Below, piece after piece: positions 32,492 to 32,509 of a stretch of 32,509 nucleotides of DNA. The DNA comes from Streptomyces sp. rh34 (GTDB lineage: Bacteria; Actinomycetota; Actinomycetes; Streptomycetales; Streptomycetaceae). Made by a program: the position numbers and the translations under genes. The notes beneath the pieces were generated by a model, which was not told where the DNA came from, did no database searches, and saw only the letters and a program-made list of their open reading frames with translations. The stretch's first letter is position 1. Each line of letters begins with the position of its first letter. The stretch covers positions 1 to 32,509 of the forward strand of contig NZ_NTGZ01000060.1 in the NCBI RefSeq assembly GCF_002551245.1. Reading direction: 5' to 3'.

Positions 32492-32509
32492 CTGTCTCTT
32501 ATACACATC
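32492..32509. other. Nextera/Tn5 mosaic-end adapter (artefact)
   Basis: The final 18 bases, ctgtctcttatacacatc, match 18 of the 19 bases of the Tn5 mosaic end used in transposase-based libraries. Any open frame reading into it is spurious. Confidence 0.97.

Noticed and set aside
32116..32508. 130-aa minus-strand frame starting MCIRDR
   Set aside because: It starts inside the sequencing adapter. The rest is an out-of-frame reading of the WXG-like gene.

Overview
The window is a GC-rich actinobacterial chromosome fragment, most likely Streptomyces. The codons end mostly in G or C, GTG and TTG starts are frequent, some genes look leaderless, and the gene families are typical: an orphan murC next to msrB, an XRE/DUF397/anti-sigma-like ATPase trio, a Tat-exported PhoX-type protein, and a DUF6571-like WXG protein. 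No sequence search was run; family calls come from reading motifs. The last 18 bases match the Tn5/Nextera mosaic end, so the right edge is a library or assembly artefact and not genome.

Region 1 (1-14,150) looks like conserved chromosome. In order it holds: a DUF692/MNIO-type iron enzyme cut by the left edge; a PTH2-type peptidyl-tRNA hydrolase; an AIM24 protein; a 65-aa zinc-ribbon microprotein; a coupled MoxR-like AAA ATPase and metallopeptidase/VWA protein; a polysaccharide deacetylase lipoprotein; a Tat-exported DUF839/PhoX protein; an OsmC peroxiredoxin; a ZapE-type ATPase; a RibD-like reductase; a small stress-type protein; murC-msrB; and a zinc-finger-like hypothetical. Several convergent or tail-end junctions carry strong stem-loops.

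Region 2 (14,150-23,000) is accessory and decayed. It has a GDSL-hydrolase remnant, a secreted S33 peptidase, an SMI1/KNR4 (SUKH) protein whose start codon abuts a perfect 8-5-8 inverted repeat, and a MerR regulator divergent from the stump of an oxidoreductase. It continues with an abaA/whiJ-like trio, a 5'-truncated polymorphic toxin with a papain-like tip and a putative immunity gene, and a 5'-truncated FG-GAP protein. The last two meet head to head at a CTAG.

Region 3 (23,007-27,995) is a compact minus-strand urease operon: fused ureAB, an enlarged ureC, ureF, ureG and ureD. The active-site residues are all present, and three loops of UreC are expanded. No ureE or nickel transporter is in the window.

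Region 4 (28,548-end) holds a tectonin-type six-bladed propeller built from three near-identical double blades. It faces a two-gene unit of a 759-aa WXG/DUF6571-like protein and a lower-GC lipoprotein. The best candidates for something under-described are the MoxR/metallopeptidase-VWA pair, the toxin/immunity remnant, the enlarged urease, and the WXG protein/lipoprotein pair.
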